A stretch of 64,000 nt of DNA from Nocardia vermiculata NBRC 100427 (lineage in GTDB: Bacteria; Actinomycetota; Actinomycetes; Mycobacteriales; Mycobacteriaceae), in the NCBI RefSeq assembly GCF_001613265.1, contig NZ_BDCA01000029.1, positions 1-64,000 on the forward strand. The letters run 5' to 3'. Positions within the stretch are counted from its first letter, which is position 1; each line of letters starts with the position of its first letter. A model generated the notes under the pieces. It was not told the origin of the DNA, did no database searches, and worked only from the letters and a program-made list of their open reading frames with translations. A program made the position numbers and the translations under genes. This document shows, piece by piece, positions 36,677-45,165 of the stretch.

Positions 36677-39600
36677 CTACCGACTTCCGGACGGCAGCGT
36701 CCCGGTGCTGCTGTCCTCGGACACCACGGACACATTGACTCGCGAAGCCGCAGCGATCGCCGACTATGTGGCCGAACACGACACCGTCGGCCCGGACCGG
36801 GTGGCGGACATGCTATTTCGCACCCGTACCGCCCGTCGCTACCGGGCATTGATCATGGCCACCGATCGCGAGAGCCTGCTCGGCGCGTTGCGTGCCGTCG
36901 CGGCCGGAGCAGCTCATCCCGATGTCGTTGTCGGATCCCGGGCTGCCACCGCGAGCCGGGTGTCCTATGTCTTTCCGGGCCAGGGGAGCCAGCGCCCCGG
37001 TATGGGCCGGATGCTCTACGACCGTTCCGAGGCCTACCGTACGGCGGTCGACGAATGCGACAAGGTCTTCCACGAACTGAAGCAGCGCTCACCGCTGCCG
37101 TATCTGCTGGATGCGGACCTGCCGGCCGACGACAGCGCGAGCACCGTACAGCCGGCGCTGTTCATGCAGATGATCGGCGTGGCGGCGATGTGGCAGGCCG
37201 TGGGTGTGCATCCCACATCGGTCGTCGGCCATTCCCAGGGGGAGATCAGTGCGGGATACGTCGCCGGGGCACATACTCTGCCCGATGCGGTCCGCGTCGT
37301 CACCTCCCGCGCCCGGATCGTGGACGGGGAAAAGCTGACCGGATACACGATGGCGGTAGTCGGCATCGACCGCGACGAATGTGAGGACCTGCTTGCCCGG
37401 CAGGCGGGATTCGCGGAACTGTCGGTGGTCAACTCCGAGCACATCCTCGCCATCTCGGGTGAACGTGACGCGGTGCGCCAGATCGTCGAAGCGCTCAACG
37501 CGGCCGGAAAATTCGCCAAGGAGATCCGGGTTCAGTATCCGGCGCACACCTCCTATGTCAGCGGATTCCGCGAGATCCTGAACCGTACCGTCGGCAATGA
37601 TATGGACAACTTCTCGTTCCTGCCCGCCGAGGTCGATTTCATCGGCGGCACCTTCGGTGATCGGGTCGAGATCGACCAGTCCGTGCTGGACTACTGGTAT
37701 CTGAACCTGCGTAACCGGGTTCGCTTCGATCGCGCCATCGGGGTGGCCGCCGACCGCGGCGCCGACACCTTCATCGAGATCTCCGAACACCCCACGCTGA
37801 TGCTGGCGCTGCAGGAAAATCTTGCCACCGCGTCGGCGGCGCGCCCGATCGAGATCCTGGGCACCTCCCGGCGCACCGCCGAAGATCTGCGGGAATTCAC
37901 CCGGAACTTGGCGACGATCGCGGTGCACGATGCCGGCTTCGCCTGGGAAGCCCTGCGCGAGAGCCCTTCCGGTGCTACGCCCGCGTTGCCCCTGCTCGAT
38001 TTCCCCAGTACGCAGATGAGCCCGAAGGTGCTGTGGGCGCCGTACCCGTACGCGGCGAAGACGGATGCGTCGGTTGTGGATTCGCCGCAGACGCGCGGAT
38101 CTCGGGGTACCGACGGCACCGTGGTACCGCAGCGGTACGTGGAGCAATGGACCCGCCTGCGGCGTCGCAAGCTGATCGCACCCCGCACCATCGCACTGGT
38201 CGACCCCACCGGCGCCTACGCCGAGCTCGTTACCGCAATCGGCGCGGCCGCACCGCGCAACGGAGCCACCGTCGTCGAATACGGCGCCGGTTCCGGCTAC
38301 GACACCCTGGTAATCCTCGCTCCGCCGGCCACCGCCACCACTCCGGCCGGTGTTGCCGAGGACCTGGCCACCTTCCTCGGCACGCCCGCCTGGCCGGCCG
38401 GCCTGTCCGGCGCCGCCGACATCTGGCTGGTGACGACCGGCGGTGAACAGGTGACCGAGGACGAGATTCCCGATCCGCTCCATGCCGCGGCCCAGGCCGG
38501 ATTCCGTTGCCTGGCCGCCGATCACATCGGCACCGGCATCCGCCACGTGGACCTGAGTGCGGACGCCACCGCCGATCCCGCCGGTGCGGCCAAGGCACTG
38601 GTCGGCGCGCTGCACATCGCTGGTGAACCCGAGCTCGCGGTGCGGGACGGCGGTGTGTACGCCAAGCGACTGATTCTCGACGACAACGCCGACGACGAGC
38701 CGCCGACCGGTACCGACCTCCGCGAGGTGGTGATCGTCGGGGGCACCGGCAAACTCGGGCTCGACTTCTGTGAATACCTCGCCGCAGCAGGTGCCGCGCG
38801 TATCACGCTGGTCAGCAGAAGCGGCGGTGACTCCGCGGCGATGGCGCGCATCCTGGATATCCAGCAGCGCACCCGGACCGAGATCGTGCGTGCGAGCTGC
38901 GATGTCGGTGACGAATCCGCGGTGCGCGAACTCGGGACGCGCTTCGACGGCGCGCCGGTCACGCTGCTCCTGCATGCGGCCGTGGACTACTCGGCCGCCG
39001 AGGCCGACGTGACGCCCGATACGGTGCGCGCCGCCGCGACCGCCAAATCGGTAGCGCTGGAACATCTGGTGCGCGGATTGCCGCTCGCCGACGACGCCCG
39101 CATCCTGCTCTGCTCCTCGTTGTCGGCGACGATCGGCGGACGCGGACATCGGGTGTACGCCGCGGTCAATCGCCTGCTCGACGCTGCTGCCGCGCGCTAT
39201 CGGGCCGAGGGGCTGCGCTGTAGCTCGGTGCAGTGGGGACTGTGGCGTGCGGTCGGCGCGGACAATGCCGACGCGCTGGCAAAGATCAGCGGTACCGGTC
39301 TGCAGCCGATGGACGCTGCGACGGCGGTGACGGCCGGGCTCGCCCGCGATTCGGCCAATGTGCTGGTCACAGCGGCCGATTGGGGGCGAATCCGGGAGCT
39401 CTACACGGTCTTCGGTTACCAGCCGCTGTTCAGCGACCTGCCCGACCCCGAGCCGGACCCCGCACCTCCCGCGGCGGCGGACCCTGCGAAAACCGCTGTG
39501 GTGGAGCAGAACTCCGCAGCGCCAGATGGCGAAACCGGCACCGAAGCCGCGACGCCGGTGGATACCGGTGCGCCGGTGGACACCGGTGCGGCGGTGCAAT

Positions 39601-39797
39601 CGGCACTGCGTGTGGTGATGGGATTGGGCGCCGCCGAGGCGATCGACGGATCGATTCCGTTGGTGGCACTCGGGCTGGATTCGCTGCAGGCCCTGGACCT
39701 GCGTAAACGGGTCGAAACCGAACTCCGGCGCGATCTGCCGGTCACTGCGATACTCGGCGGAGCATCGCTGGACGAGGTCGTCGCGCTGCTCGGCTGA
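36669..39797 (+). CDS. PKS AT-KR-ACP protein 2 (MbtD-type, second copy)
   Basis: The product has 1042 residues. Order: acyltransferase (GQGSQRPGMG; Ser189 in GHSQGE; YPAH as in copy 1), ketoreductase (GGTGKLGLDFC; SSLSATIGGRGHRVYAAVN with Tyr and Asn) and acyl carrier domain (Ser1005 in GLDSLQALDL). All active sites are intact, so this is not a decaying duplicate. The linker before the carrier is long and contains a short PVDTGA tandem repeat. It is the last gene of operon 2, followed by a hairpin. Confidence 0.88.
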   Translation: MSSYRLPDGSVPVLLSSDTTDTLTREAAAIADYVAEHDTVGPDRVADMLFRTRTARRYRALIMATDRESLLGALRAVAAGAAHPDVVVGSRAATASRVSYVFPGQGSQRPGMGRMLYDRSEAYRTAVDECDKVFHELKQRSPLPYLLDADLPADDSASTVQPALFMQMIGVAAMWQAVGVHPTSVVGHSQGEISAGYVAGAHTLPDAVRVVTSRARIVDGEKLTGYTMAVVGIDRDECEDLLARQAGFAELSVVNSEHILAISGERDAVRQIVEALNAAGKFAKEIRVQYPAHTSYVSGFREILNRTVGNDMDNFSFLPAEVDFIGGTFGDRVEIDQSVLDYWYLNLRNRVRFDRAIGVAADRGADTFIEISEHPTLMLALQENLATASAARPIEILGTSRRTAEDLREFTRNLATIAVHDAGFAWEALRESPSGATPALPLLDFPSTQMSPKVLWAPYPYAAKTDASVVDSPQTRGSRGTDGTVVPQRYVEQWTRLRRRKLIAPRTIALVDPTGAYAELVTAIGAAAPRNGATVVEYGAGSGYDTLVILAPPATATTPAGVAEDLATFLGTPAWPAGLSGAADIWLVTTGGEQVTEDEIPDPLHAAAQAGFRCLAADHIGTGIRHVDLSADATADPAGAAKALVGALHIAGEPELAVRDGGVYAKRLILDDNADDEPPTGTDLREVVIVGGTGKLGLDFCEYLAAAGAARITLVSRSGGDSAAMARILDIQQRTRTEIVRASCDVGDESAVRELGTRFDGAPVTLLLHAAVDYSAAEADVTPDTVRAAATAKSVALEHLVRGLPLADDARILLCSSLSATIGGRGHRVYAAVNRLLDAAAARYRAEGLRCSSVQWGLWRAVGADNADALAKISGTGLQPMDAATAVTAGLARDSANVLVTAADWGRIRELYTVFGYQPLFSDLPDPEPDPAPPAAADPAKTAVVEQNSAAPDGETGTEAATPVDTGAPVDTGAAVQSALRVVMGLGAAEAIDGSIPLVALGLDSLQALDLRKRVETELRRDLPVTAILGGASLDEVVALLG
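39553..39588 (+). repeat. 18-bp tandem repeat in the KR-ACP linker
   Basis: CCGGTGGATACCGGTGCG is followed directly by a copy differing by one base (GAC for GAT), encoding PVDTGA twice. It lies in a flexible linker and probably has no catalytic effect. Confidence 0.7.
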
Positions 39798-39831
39798 TCG
39801 CCGCCGCGCGCCGGGGGATCGACTGCTGTGA

Positions 39832-39870
39832 CTCCATCCCTGCCCTGCCGCTCGTAGGGGAGGGGTGGAG
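39832..39870 (+). terminator. Terminator-like hairpin after PKS operon 2
   Basis: CTCCATCCCT at 39832-39841 pairs with AGGGGTGGAG at 39861-39870 (one G-U pair), with a further inner CCCT/AGGG pair. A short T run follows at 39878-39880. It separates the PKS unit from the exporter operon. Confidence 0.55.
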
Positions 39871-39882
39871 TTGCCGCTTTAA

Positions 39883-39901
39883 TTAGGTTAGCGTTACCAA
39901 A
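39883..39901. promoter_or_regulatory. IdeR/DtxR-type iron box 4
   Basis: TTAGGTTAGCGTTACCAAA matches the IdeR consensus at 16 of 19 positions. It lies 36 bp upstream of the ABC exporter start, linking export to iron limitation. Confidence 0.8.
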
Positions 39902-39937
39902 GTAATTGGGGCTTGTCGTCTTCAGACGGAGAACATT

Positions 39938-40921
39938 GTGTCGGAACCAGTGGGAGAACCGGGCGGGATCTCGGGAGCGGACACCGCGATCGTCGTCGAA
40001 TCGGTGGAGAAATCCTTCGGTGATGTAAAAGCCCTGCGGGGCATCACCTTCAGCGTGCCCACGGGCAGTGTGCTCGGGGTGCTGGGGCCCAACGGGGCCG
40101 GTAAGACCACGACCGTATCCATCCTGTCGACCCTCACCCGGCCCGACGCCGGCCGGGCCGTCGTCGCCGGATACGACGTGGTGACAGACGCCGCGCGAGT
40201 GCGGTCGTCGATCATGCTCACCGGGCAGTACGCGGCGCTGGACGAAATGCTCACCGGGCGCGAGAACCTGGTGCTGTTCGGCCGGTTGATGGGATTGCGC
40301 CGCAAGGCCGCCGCCGCACGCGCGGTGGAACTGCTCGAACAGTTCGCACTGACCGAGGCCGCTGATCGCCGGGTCGGCCAGTATTCCGGCGGTATGCGCC
40401 GCCGCATCGATATCGCCTGTGGGCTGGTGCGTCCGCCGCGCGTGGTGTTCCTCGACGAACCCACCACCGGCCTGGACCCGGTGAGCCGGCAGAGCCTGTG
40501 GTCGCTGGTGCGCTCACTCAAGGAACAGGGCGTCACGATCCTGCTCACCACCCAGTACCTCGAGGAGGCGGACGCGCTCAGCGACAACATCATCGTCGTC
40601 GACAAGGGCACCGTGATCGCCGAGGGCACCGCCGATCAGCTCAAGGCCCGCGCGGGCGACAGCTACTGCGAGGTGGTCCCGGTCGATGCCGGTGACGTGC
40701 CGGCCGTGGTCACCGCGCTGTCCGAACTCGGTGAGCCCACCGTCGCCGAGTCCCGGGACCGGGTGTCGATCCCGGCGCCGGGCGGCGCGGCGACCCTCTC
40801 GCAGGCACTGGAGCGGATCACCGCCGCCGATATCGAGCTGATCGATATCGCGCTGCGCCGGCCCTCGCTGGACGAGGTCTTCATCCAGCTGACCAAGCCG
40901 ACCGTGGGGGCGAAGGTATGA
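39938..40921 (+). CDS. ABC-2 exporter ATP-binding protein (DrrA-like), probable siderophore export
   Basis: The product has 327 residues. It has Walker A GPNGAGKTT, signature YSGGMRRR, Walker B RVVFLDEPTTGLDP and the C-terminal DrrA-type domain. GTG at 39938 has GGAG upstream. It is the first gene of a three-gene operon with two ABC-2 permeases, behind iron box 4. The location and regulation suggest export of the siderophore made by the neighbouring genes, a role that in mycobacteria is served by MmpL transporters. Confidence 0.88.
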   Translation: MSEPVGEPGGISGADTAIVVESVEKSFGDVKALRGITFSVPTGSVLGVLGPNGAGKTTTVSILSTLTRPDAGRAVVAGYDVVTDAARVRSSIMLTGQYAALDEMLTGRENLVLFGRLMGLRRKAAAARAVELLEQFALTEAADRRVGQYSGGMRRRIDIACGLVRPPRVVFLDEPTTGLDPVSRQSLWSLVRSLKEQGVTILLTTQYLEEADALSDNIIVVDKGTVIAEGTADQLKARAGDSYCEVVPVDAGDVPAVVTALSELGEPTVAESRDRVSIPAPGGAATLSQALERITAADIELIDIALRRPSLDEVFIQLTKPTVGAKV

Positions 40922-41721
40922 CGGTCGCCACCGAATCGGCTGCCACGCCGGAGGTCGCCGACGACGACTTCCGGGTACCGGCCTGGCTGCAATTGGGAGC
41001 GCTCAGCGGGCGCAGTGCCCGGACCGCGCTGCGCGAGGGCGATGTGGTCCTCGCCTTCTTCCAGCCGCTGGTGTTCTTCGTCTGCTTCTACGTGCCGCTG
41101 CGCCGATCGCTCGAGGTGCCCGGGGTCGACTACGCCCAGTACCTGCTGCCCATCATCGCGGTGTTCGCGATGTTCTTCGCATCGATGTTCGCCGGAGACC
41201 GGGCCGCGCGCGAAGTCGTCGGCGGCATGTCGACCCGGTTGCGGTCGATGCCGGTACCGGCCTGGATCCCGGTCACGGCCCGTACCTCCGCGAATCTGAT
41301 GCGGGTGGTGACCGCCCTCATCGGTGCGCTGGTGGTCGGCACGATCTTCGGTTTCCGCTTCCACTCCGCCGGTGCTGCCGTGATCTTCGTGCTGGTGGTG
41401 CTGGCCTTCGGGACCGGACTGGTGGTCGCGACCGACGCGCTCGGCACGGTCACCCGCAACTCGGAGATCAGCGGCACCGTGCTGTTCGGCCCGCAACTGC
41501 TGCTGGTGATGACCTCGACCGGGTTCGTCCCGGCCGAGGGGTTCCCGGGCTGGATCCAGCCCTTCGTCCGTAACCAGCCGGTCTCCCAGATCACCGCGGC
41601 ACTGCGCGGGCTGGCCGAGGGCCGGTACGTCTCGGAACTGGCCGTAGCCCTGGTGTGGATCGCCGGCCTGCTGGTCGTGGGCGCGGTTCTGGCCGTACGA
41701 GCGGAAGGACGCCGGGCGTAA
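40918..41721 (+). CDS. ABC-2 type permease 1 of the probable siderophore exporter
   Basis: The product has 267 residues with six hydrophobic segments after a roughly 50-residue cytoplasmic N-terminus. The ABC-2 membrane pattern ends with GFVPAEGFPGWIQPFVRNQPVSQITAALRGL, shared with DrrB-type permeases. It overlaps the ATPase gene by 4 bp and the next permease by 1 bp (TAATG). Confidence 0.85.
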   Translation: MTVATESAATPEVADDDFRVPAWLQLGALSGRSARTALREGDVVLAFFQPLVFFVCFYVPLRRSLEVPGVDYAQYLLPIIAVFAMFFASMFAGDRAAREVVGGMSTRLRSMPVPAWIPVTARTSANLMRVVTALIGALVVGTIFGFRFHSAGAAVIFVLVVLAFGTGLVVATDALGTVTRNSEISGTVLFGPQLLLVMTSTGFVPAEGFPGWIQPFVRNQPVSQITAALRGLAEGRYVSELAVALVWIAGLLVVGAVLAVRAEGRRA

Positions 41722-42593
41722 TGAGCGAAGCGAACACCACAGTGAGCGCGCCGACCGATCCGGCCGCGGGTGACGACGCGATGCGAGTGGATCTCTCCGG
41801 CGCGCGGGAATTCGACACCCAGCCGGGTACGGGTGGGCTCCCGGCACAGGCCCTGGTCGAGGCCGGACGGCTGTTGCGGCGCTGGTCGCGGCAGCCGGAG
41901 GTGATCACCTCCACGCTGATCTTCCCGATTCTGCTGCTGCTCATGTACGACCTGGTGCTGAAGAAGTCGCTCGGCGCGATGAACGGCACCGACCCCATCT
42001 ACGGATTCGTGCCGATGATCGCGGTCGCCGGCGCCATGTACGGCGCGATGGGTACCGGTCTGTCACTGTTCGGTGAGCGGGAGAGCGGCCTGTTGCGCCG
42101 GTTCTGGGTGCTCCCGATCAGTCGTTCGGCCGGGCTCACCGGCCGGCTGCTCGCCGAATGCGGCCGGGCACTGGCCGCCACCGTCGTGGTGGTGGTCGTC
42201 GGCATGATCCTGGGGCTGCGCTTCCAGGAGGGCTGGGCCGGACTGCTGGGCGTCCTGGTGGTCCCGGTCATCGTGATCGCCGGGTTCACGCCGGTGGTGG
42301 TGATGGTCGGGGTGAGCAGTGTGGGCGACAAGGTCACCCAGCTGTTCGCGATCGTGGTGCTGGTCGGGATGTTCTTCAACTCGGGCTTCGTTCCGGTGCA
42401 GAACTACCCCGGCTGGCTGCAGCCGATCGTGCGTGGCCAGCCGATGAGCTGCGCCATCGAGGCGATGCGCAACTTCACCCTCGGTGGCCCGGTGCTGGTT
42501 CCCTTCCTGCAGACCGTGGCCTGGGCCGCCGGCCTGATCCTGGTCTTCGGCGGCCTCGCCGTCCGTGGTTACCGCCGCGCCGTCCAAGCCTGA
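41721..42593 (+). CDS. ABC-2 type permease 2 of the probable siderophore exporter
   Basis: The product has 290 residues and about six transmembrane segments, with the permease motif GFVPVQNYPGWLQPIVRGQPMSCAIEAMRNF near the C-terminus, closely parallel to permease 1. The start is the ATG overlapping the previous stop; an upstream in-frame ATG at 41655 lies inside the previous gene. With permease 1 it would form a heterodimeric channel. A strong terminator follows at 42621. Confidence 0.85.
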   Translation: MSEANTTVSAPTDPAAGDDAMRVDLSGAREFDTQPGTGGLPAQALVEAGRLLRRWSRQPEVITSTLIFPILLLLMYDLVLKKSLGAMNGTDPIYGFVPMIAVAGAMYGAMGTGLSLFGERESGLLRRFWVLPISRSAGLTGRLLAECGRALAATVVVVVVGMILGLRFQEGWAGLLGVLVVPVIVIAGFTPVVVMVGVSSVGDKVTQLFAIVVLVGMFFNSGFVPVQNYPGWLQPIVRGQPMSCAIEAMRNFTLGGPVLVPFLQTVAWAAGLILVFGGLAVRGYRRAVQA

Positions 42594-42978
42594 CCGAACT
42601 GCCGATATACACCCCGTCACAACCCGTCTCCCGTGCGCGACAGTCGTTCGGGAGACGGGTTTTCGGCGTATTCCTGGAACTCACCTGCCCGGCCCGGGCG
42701 ACGCCGGCGGATGCCACGAGCACGTCGTGTCGCCGATTACCGCCGTCCGGGAGCGTCCAGCGGTTACTCTCGAATGTCGGCAGTTGTTCGTTCTCGCATG
42801 GTGTTGCAGGCCCAGCACAACCACGAAGACCACGAAACCCTCGAGCCCCGCAAATCCGACGCCGGACCGTTGCTCCGGCGTGGTGGGAGGAGCCGTTCGC
42901 GATGGTGATTGTCGAGTCGGTAGACCGTTCCAGCCCGGTGCGGCGAAGGCCCGCCCCGGCCTACGGGGGTGGTGTGCG
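42594..42978 (+). other. Intergenic region with terminator and no evident gene
   Basis: This 385-bp gap holds the exporter terminator at 42621-42661. The frame upstream of the debranching enzyme is open through it, but it lacks a good start and its composition is non-coding in look. A promoter for the next gene is expected here but none is clear. Confidence 0.6.
42621..42661 (+). terminator. Rho-independent terminator of the exporter operon
   Basis: AACCCGTCTCCCG (42621-42633) and CGGGAGACGGGTT (42649-42661) form a perfect 13-bp stem with a 15-base loop, followed by TTT. Confidence 0.85.
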
Positions 42979-45087
42979 ATGACGGCGCCCTCACCTCTCA
43001 ACGGCGGTGAACCCGCCCTGTTGAACGGCGCGGTGACCCTGGTCGAAGGCAGCACCTTCTGCCTGTCCGACCGGGTCGGCGATGTGGAATCGGGCACCTC
43101 GCAGGGCCTGTTCTATCACGATGCCCGGGTCGTATCGCGCTGGGAGCTACGGGTGGACGGGCAGCGGCTGGAACCGCTGTCGGTGCTGAGTCCGGAGGCT
43201 TTCACCGCGCGTTTCATCCTGCGTCGCCCGCCGCGTTCCGGTGCCGCGGACTCGAGTCTGCTGGTGGTGCGTGAGCGGCTCGTGGCCGACGGCATGCGCG
43301 AGACCATCGTGCTGGAGAATCTCGGTCGCGAACCCACCGCGGTGGTGCTGGAACTACGCGCCGACGCCGATTTCGTGGATCTGTTCGCGGTCAAGGAGGG
43401 GCGGGCCGGGCACGGCCACGCCGAATTACTGGTCACCGACAACGAACTGCTGCTCAACGATCGCTCGGACCGCGCCCGTGGCCTCGCGATCTCCTCCTCC
43501 GAGCTGCCGATCGTGATGCCCGGTTCGCTGACCTGGCGCATCGTGGTGCCGGCGACGGGACGCTGGCAGACCGAGGTGCTCGCGCAGCCGACGGTCGCCA
43601 ATCAACGAGTCCACGTCGCGATGCGTCCCGGAGAGCATTACCGCTCCAGTGAGCCCGGCCGCAAAATGGCCGCCTGGCGTGATACCGCGACCAAACTCAC
43701 CACCGGGGACATCGAGCTCACCGCGATTCTGCAACGCACCGAAAGCGATCTGGGCGCCCTGCAGATCCGGGAGGAACGTCGGCACCGCACCTTCGTCGCC
43801 GCCGGCGCACCCTGGTTCATGACCTTGTTCGGCCGCGATTCCCTGCTCACCGCGTGGATGGCGTTGCCGCTGGATTCCTCGCTGGCACTGGGCACCATGC
43901 AGCAGCTGGCCGAGATGCAGGGGCAGCAGGTGGATGCGCTCACCGAGGAGGAGCCGGGCCGGATCATGCACGAGATCCGGCGCGGCCCGTCCGGCGGGCT
44001 AGCCCTGGGCGGTGAGGTCTACTACGGAACCGTCGACGCCACACCACTTTTCGTGATGTTGCTCGCCGAAACACGCCGCTGGGGAGCATCACCGGAGGCC
44101 GTGCAGGCGCTGCTGCCCGCCGCCGACGCCGCGCTGGACTGGATATCGCATTTCGGCGATCGCGACGGCGACGGTTTCGTCGAATATCAGCGCGCCACCG
44201 ACCGCGGCCTGATCAATCAGGGCTGGAAGGACAGTTTCGACGGCATCAACGATGCCTGCGGCAACCTGGCCCAGGCCCCGATCGCCCTGTGTGAGGTGCA
44301 GAGCTACGTCTACGCGGCGCTGCGGGCGCGGGCCGAACTGGCCGAGGAATTCGGCCAGGACGAGAAGGCCGGCCAGCTGCGCGATCGTGCCGCCGAAATG
44401 CGCACCAAGTTCGCGGAATCCTTCTGGATGCCGGAAAGGGGCTGGTATGCGGTCGCGCTGGACGGCGGCAAGCGCCGGGTCGACGCGCTGACCAGCAATA
44501 TCGGCCATTGTCTGTGGTCGGGCATCGTGCCCGACGATCACGCCGAGCAACTGGTGCATCAGCTCTCCACTGCGGAGATGGACTCCGGATTCGGCCTGCG
44601 CACCCTGTCTTCGGCGATGGGCGCATTCAATCCGATGAGCTACCACAATGGTTCGGTGTGGCCGCACGATACGGCGATCACCGTGGCCGGGCTGCTGCGC
44701 TATCGGCACATCCCCGGCGCGGTCGATCTGGCGACCCGGCTGACCAACGGATTGCTCGATGCGGCAACCGCTTTCGGTGGCAGGCTGCCGGAGCTGTTCT
44801 GCGGGTTCCAACGCTCTCGGTTCTCCGCCCCGGTACCGTATCCGACCTCCTGCTCACCACAGGCCTGGTCGAGTGCGGCGCCACTGCTCCTGGTCCGGTC
44901 GTTCCTGGGGCTGGACCCCGATGTACCGCACCGCACGGTGGCCGTGCTGCCGCACGTCCCGCCACGCTGGGGCCGGGTCGAACTCACTGACCTACGCCTC
45001 GGCGGCACCACCGTGGACCTGGCCGTCGACGGCGACCAGGTCACCGCCACCAACCTGCCGGAGGACTGGCGACTGATCACCCACTGA
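42979..45087 (+). CDS. Glycogen-debranching/amylo-alpha-1,6-glucosidase family protein
   Basis: The product has 702 residues. An N-terminal beta-sandwich (GDE N-terminal type, LFYHDARVVSRWELRVDG) is followed by an (alpha/alpha)6-barrel with PWFMTLFGRDSLLTAWM, INQGWKDSFDGI and YHNGSVWPHDTAI, in which the Asp and Glu residues are likely catalytic. The family hydrolyses alpha-glucosidic bonds of glycogen or related oligosaccharides. The start at 42979 fits the domain; the frame is open further upstream to 42565 but without domain content. Confidence 0.8.
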   Translation: MTAPSPLNGGEPALLNGAVTLVEGSTFCLSDRVGDVESGTSQGLFYHDARVVSRWELRVDGQRLEPLSVLSPEAFTARFILRRPPRSGAADSSLLVVRERLVADGMRETIVLENLGREPTAVVLELRADADFVDLFAVKEGRAGHGHAELLVTDNELLLNDRSDRARGLAISSSELPIVMPGSLTWRIVVPATGRWQTEVLAQPTVANQRVHVAMRPGEHYRSSEPGRKMAAWRDTATKLTTGDIELTAILQRTESDLGALQIREERRHRTFVAAGAPWFMTLFGRDSLLTAWMALPLDSSLALGTMQQLAEMQGQQVDALTEEEPGRIMHEIRRGPSGGLALGGEVYYGTVDATPLFVMLLAETRRWGASPEAVQALLPAADAALDWISHFGDRDGDGFVEYQRATDRGLINQGWKDSFDGINDACGNLAQAPIALCEVQSYVYAALRARAELAEEFGQDEKAGQLRDRAAEMRTKFAESFWMPERGWYAVALDGGKRRVDALTSNIGHCLWSGIVPDDHAEQLVHQLSTAEMDSGFGLRTLSSAMGAFNPMSYHNGSVWPHDTAITVAGLLRYRHIPGAVDLATRLTNGLLDAATAFGGRLPELFCGFQRSRFSAPVPYPTSCSPQAWSSAAPLLLVRSFLGLDPDVPHRTVAVLPHVPPRWGRVELTDLRLGGTTVDLAVDGDQVTATNLPEDWRLITH

Positions 45088-45094
45088 GTGACGG

Positions 45095-45111
45095 GGCCGG
45101 GTGCCCCGGCC
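45095..45111. terminator. Short GC-rich hairpin between convergent genes
   Basis: GGCCGGG and CCCGGCC form a 7-bp stem with a 3-base loop just after the debranching enzyme stop and before the end of the convergent peptidase. No T tract. Confidence 0.4.
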
Positions 45112-45131
45112 GTGGTGGGGCGCCCGGTTAT

Positions 45132-45165
45132 GCGCTGGTCCTCACAGGGTTACGCGCTGGTCCTC
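45132..45165. repeat. 22-bp-period tandem duplication at the 3' end of the peptidase gene
   Basis: GCGCTGGTCCTC occurs at 45132-45143 and again at 45154-45165, each preceded by a GGTTA-type sequence. The second copy encodes the last residues of the M13 peptidase, the first lies just after its stop, as if the gene end was duplicated. Confidence 0.6.

Noticed and set aside
42565-42978. N-terminal extension of the debranching-type enzyme
   Set aside because: The frame is open but crosses the exporter terminator and has no domain content; homologous domains begin after 42979.
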